Source: a virus. From it: a DNA stretch of 50,358 nt. Under the pieces are notes generated by a model. That model did not search any database. It was given only the letters and a program-made list of their open reading frames with translations, and was not told the DNA's origin. The position numbers were made by a program, and so were the translations under genes. Below are positions 47,715 through 50,358 of the stretch, in pieces (position 1 is the first letter of the stretch; each line of letters opens with the position of its first letter). Location of the stretch: IMG/VR virus record IMGVR_UViG_3300030106_006546, positions 1 to 50,358 of that record. One strand, 5' to 3'.

Positions 47715-48125
47715 ATGGCAGACTCACGGACAAAAGGCGCCGCGTTTGAACGCGATATCGTGAAGCGAATCAACGCATTCGCCGATGATCATGCCCTGGG
47801 TTTCACGTGTAAGCGCAATCTCGACCAGTACCAAGCTGCCAATCTGTGTGATATTCAAATTCCCGGCTATTCCATTGAGTGTAAGGCGTACAAAAGTGGC
47901 TGGTGGTACGCTTCTGCGTGGTGGGACCAAGTCTGTGAGGCGTGCGGTGACGACATTCCCGTGCTAATTTACAAATTCAACAACAAACCGATCCGCGTTT
48001 GTGTGCCGTTGCACTCGATTAACGCAAAAATCGCGAAAAACAACGCGAGAACCGTGGTTTTAACGCTCGAGGATTGGTTTTTTCTGTTGAAATCATCGTT
48101 TGATGCACAAAAAAAGGCGGCATAG
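47715..48125 (+). CDS. Holliday-junction-resolvase-like PD-(D/E)XK nuclease (136 aa)
   Basis: Hjc-like catalytic residues E12, D46 (LCDIQI) and E55-C-K57 (SIECKAY). The FERDIVKRIN helix and the WWDQVCEACG pattern match archaeal/phage resolvases. It would resolve recombination intermediates before packaging. The stop overlaps the GTG start of the large gene at 48125 (TAGTG). Confidence 0.82.
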   Translation: MADSRTKGAAFERDIVKRINAFADDHALGFTCKRNLDQYQAANLCDIQIPGYSIECKAYKSGWWYASAWWDQVCEACGDDIPVLIYKFNNKPIRVCVPLHSINAKIAKNNARTVVLTLEDWFFLLKSSFDAQKKAA

Positions 48126-50358
48126 TGGGTTTTTTACGACGATTGATTAAAAAAGCACAAACTGATGAGTTTGGTTTCTACAGTTTTGCTGAAGAAATAG
48201 CACTGAACGCGCCGCAAAAGAAGATGCGCGGTGATGACGCGCGTCGGATGTTTTTGAACAAGGGCGTGAAGAAAAAAGAGCTTGAAGATTTGGGTTTAGA
48301 TGATCTTTTCAATCAAGATCGCGTGACTCAGGACGAAATTCTTCAGACGATCGATGAAAATCGCATTGAGTTTGAAGCGTTAGAGTATAAAGGCAGCGCC
48401 CCTGCCAATAGGGGTTTTACTCAAGAAACGCTTTCGTTTGAAGAAGCGCACATGGCGCCTACCGTCACGCTTGAGGACGGCACAGTTTTGCGTTATTACC
48501 CCTACACTCAATCGCGTGATGGCAGATTCGGTGAATTTAGACCAGAGGGACCACCCAGAGAGGGCGTGCCAACGGGGGTATTAGACACAGTAGGCGATAC
48601 CACAAATTTTCAGTTTATCGAAGAAATTTATGATGGCTTGCCCGTGTTTGAAGAAGGTAGCACCACTGAGATTGGCCGTGTAAAAAAACAATTTGATGAG
48701 GAATCTGCTGGCATTACTGAGATTTTGGAAGATGAGGATATGCTGCGAGACGTTTTGAACGAGGCCATACTTCGCGACCCAGACATGAAAGACTACATGC
48801 TCGATGAAAAAAACGAGAAAATTCGAGAATTTTTTTATGCAGATCGGCCTTTTGAAACTTTAGATTTTATAGATCGTAAAATTTTGCGGGAAACCGTTTA
48901 CGACCATCAGGAACTTGCGTACAAAGACGACCCTATCGAAAAAATTACAATCATGCTCGACGGGAATCCTACCCCGTATTCTTTGGTCGGCAATGAGAAT
49001 ATAGGCTATAGCTTGCCCGGCACAAGCGACCCGCGCCTGTTAAACGATCCAAGTGCTAACCCAGTGGCTTTTAGCGCAAACGAAGCGGAGGTGTCGCTTT
49101 CAAGCCTTTTGGAGCTATATGAAGACATCACAGACGGCGCCGAGGGCAATCTCAGGTGGGCTGACCGCACGTTACCAGGCGGAGACAACGCCGTAGAAAC
49201 CGTATTTCAACTCAAATTGCCAGAGCTTCGATTTAGCGAAGACATCCATTATCCCGACGCCACAAACCAAGTGTTTCATGTACGCACGAAAGACCGCGTC
49301 GATGACAAAGGCAATCTCATTTTGTATGTAGAGGAGTTTCAATCGGATTGGGGTCAAAAAGCAAGAGAACGAGGCCTAAAAGACCCAGAAACCATAGAAT
49401 ATGCTGAGGCAAAAGCGAAAGAGGAGCTGGATCAGCTGCTTGATTTTGTTCCTTTTCTAGAAAGAGCATATGAAAAAAATCCTCGATTACCACGGTTTGT
49501 GGACCAAATCCGCCGCTCTCTAGTGGAACCGTACAATATCAGCGGTCGCATAGAGGGTACGTTAGAGATTTCACCTGAAGGCAGTGCCAAATTTGGAATC
49601 AGGACCAAATCTATTGACCGCTTAAAAAGCGCGTTGGGAGACTTTAAAGATGATGTGGATGAAGAGGTCAGACAACTGCGACGGGAGATCATCACACGTA
49701 GTTTTTCTTTAGAAGAAAAACAAGCGGCACTCAAAAAAATCTATGCTGGCGCATTCCGCCTCGGCCAAAGAGAACAAAATTTTTATCTTCCCGAGGCGCT
49801 GAAATACAGGTTGTTGCAGATCGATACAGCATCAAAAGATGGTCCTTTTGACGGCAATCGTGAGTCAGCGGCAAAAATTATATCCGATTATGTAGACGAA
49901 GAGGATTTGTTTAGTCTTGATCAAAAGTTGGGTGAGTTTGGCGCTGTGGCTTCACCGACTGGGTTCAATGTACCAGGAGCGGCAGAGTTTAATCGTGAAA
50001 GCTACAAGCGTCTTTTGGCACGCTTGAAGGCCGAAAGTTATGGAGAGATCAACAGGCGCTTACGAGAACTAGCCGAACGAAAAATTGCGCGGAATGCCTT
50101 AGCGCCTTTGGGCTTACCGCCCGACACTATGCAAAGGCTCGGTAGAGCAGTGAAAAATTTTGGAGTCGATGAAAAGGCCAAAACAGGCGCAAAAATGGCA
50201 TCTCCTTACTCGACTTTTATTGAGAGAGCGCCCTTTATCACCGACTCTGAAGGCTGGAACACCTTGGGTGTCAAATATATTTTTTCAAGAGCGGCTAGGG
50301 AAGGCTATGACGGCGTCGCTTTTGCCCCAGGGGAAGTGCATGAAAAACGATGGAAAAG
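48125..50358 (+). CDS. Large polyvalent-type phage protein, N-terminal part (continues at base 1)
   Basis: GTG start overlapping the resolvase stop; the frame is open through to 50358 and joins 1-925. The N-terminus is basic (VGFLRRLIKKAQTDEFG) with long acidic stretches. Near residue 403 it has EEFQSDWGQKARERG, a hallmark of domains in large marine-phage polyvalent proteins. From about residue 710 it has W-x-LGVKYIF and YDGVAF, a later part of the same domain. Large helical linkers lie between. Likely a virion or internal protein delivered to the host; function unknown. Confidence 0.88.
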   Translation, partial: MGFLRRLIKKAQTDEFGFYSFAEEIALNAPQKKMRGDDARRMFLNKGVKKKELEDLGLDDLFNQDRVTQDEILQTIDENRIEFEALEYKGSAPANRGFTQETLSFEEAHMAPTVTLEDGTVLRYYPYTQSRDGRFGEFRPEGPPREGVPTGVLDTVGDTTNFQFIEEIYDGLPVFEEGSTTEIGRVKKQFDEESAGITEILEDEDMLRDVLNEAILRDPDMKDYMLDEKNEKIREFFYADRPFETLDFIDRKILRETVYDHQELAYKDDPIEKITIMLDGNPTPYSLVGNENIGYSLPGTSDPRLLNDPSANPVAFSANEAEVSLSSLLELYEDITDGAEGNLRWADRTLPGGDNAVETVFQLKLPELRFSEDIHYPDATNQVFHVRTKDRVDDKGNLILYVEEFQSDWGQKARERGLKDPETIEYAEAKAKEELDQLLDFVPFLERAYEKNPRLPRFVDQIRRSLVEPYNISGRIEGTLEISPEGSAKFGIRTKSIDRLKSALGDFKDDVDEEVRQLRREIITRSFSLEEKQAALKKIYAGAFRLGQREQNFYLPEALKYRLLQIDTASKDGPFDGNRESAAKIISDYVDEEDLFSLDQKLGEFGAVASPTGFNVPGAAEFNRESYKRLLARLKAESYGEINRRLRELAERKIARNALAPLGLPPDTMQRLGRAVKNFGVDEKAKTGAKMASPYSTFIERAPFITDSEGWNTLGVKYIFSRAAREGYDGVAFAPGEVHEKRWK
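50260..50358. repeat. Second copy of the 99-bp terminal repeat
   Basis: Identical to bases 1-99; see that entry. Removing one copy gives a circle of 50,259 bp. Confidence 0.95.

Noticed and set aside
50260-50358. Biological direct terminal repeats of the virion DNA
   Set aside because: Exactly 99 bp, inside a gene, and of a k-mer-like length; an assembly overlap explains it better.

Overview
The window is a complete tailed-bacteriophage genome. Its first 99 bases (1-99) recur exactly at 50260-50358, so it is a circularised contig of 50,259 unique bases. One large gene runs across the join: it starts at 48125, continues at base 1 and ends at 925, in frame, giving about 1019 residues. A spanin pair with a lipobox and a GH24 lysozyme point to a Gram-negative host. 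The P22-type portal and head-completion proteins, the scaffold/GroES-like/capsid block and several conserved small Lys-rich proteins resemble uncultured marine (environmental) podovirus-like or short-tailed phages. I cannot name the host.

Layout. (1) 928-2877, minus strand: a Cas7/RAMP-like protein, a companion protein with an FEWDD motif, then about 400 bp of non-coding G-rich sequence with a clear 5-base period, then two small genes. (2) 3074-4834, plus: small genes, a protein made of a 63-residue tandem duplication, and a serine recombinase. (3) 4834-9043: tail repeat protein, long tail fibre and accessory proteins. (4) 9058-11620: lysis cassette (membrane proteins including an EF-hand holin candidate, i-spanin, o-spanin, lysozyme). 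(5) 11613-19704: large terminase, portal, GroES-like co-chaperonin, scaffold, decoration protein and major capsid protein. (6) 19748-20032: a lone reverse gene with its own promoter region. (7) 20225-38015: head-tail connector, tail and large internal or ejection-type proteins. (8) 37986-40503: an RHH-like regulator, a 2OG-Fe(II) oxygenase, then three short plus-strand genes separated by two complete type I hammerhead ribozymes. (9) 40512-45440: DNA metabolism (minus: SSB-like protein, DUF3310, RecE-like exonuclease, DNA methyltransferase; plus: TOPRIM-VirE primase-helicase). (10) 45697-48125: small terminase, a low-complexity Met/Pro/Gln protein, a Holliday-junction-resolvase-like nuclease, then the large polyvalent-type protein that closes the circle.

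The most noteworthy items are the pentanucleotide-periodic array linked to the Cas7-like gene pair, and the two hammerhead ribozymes spaced gene-ribozyme-gene-ribozyme-gene. A CGACACGG box occurs at three putative promoters, two of them next to TTGCACA/TGTGCAA operators. All functional names rest on motif and family recognition by eye; no search was run.
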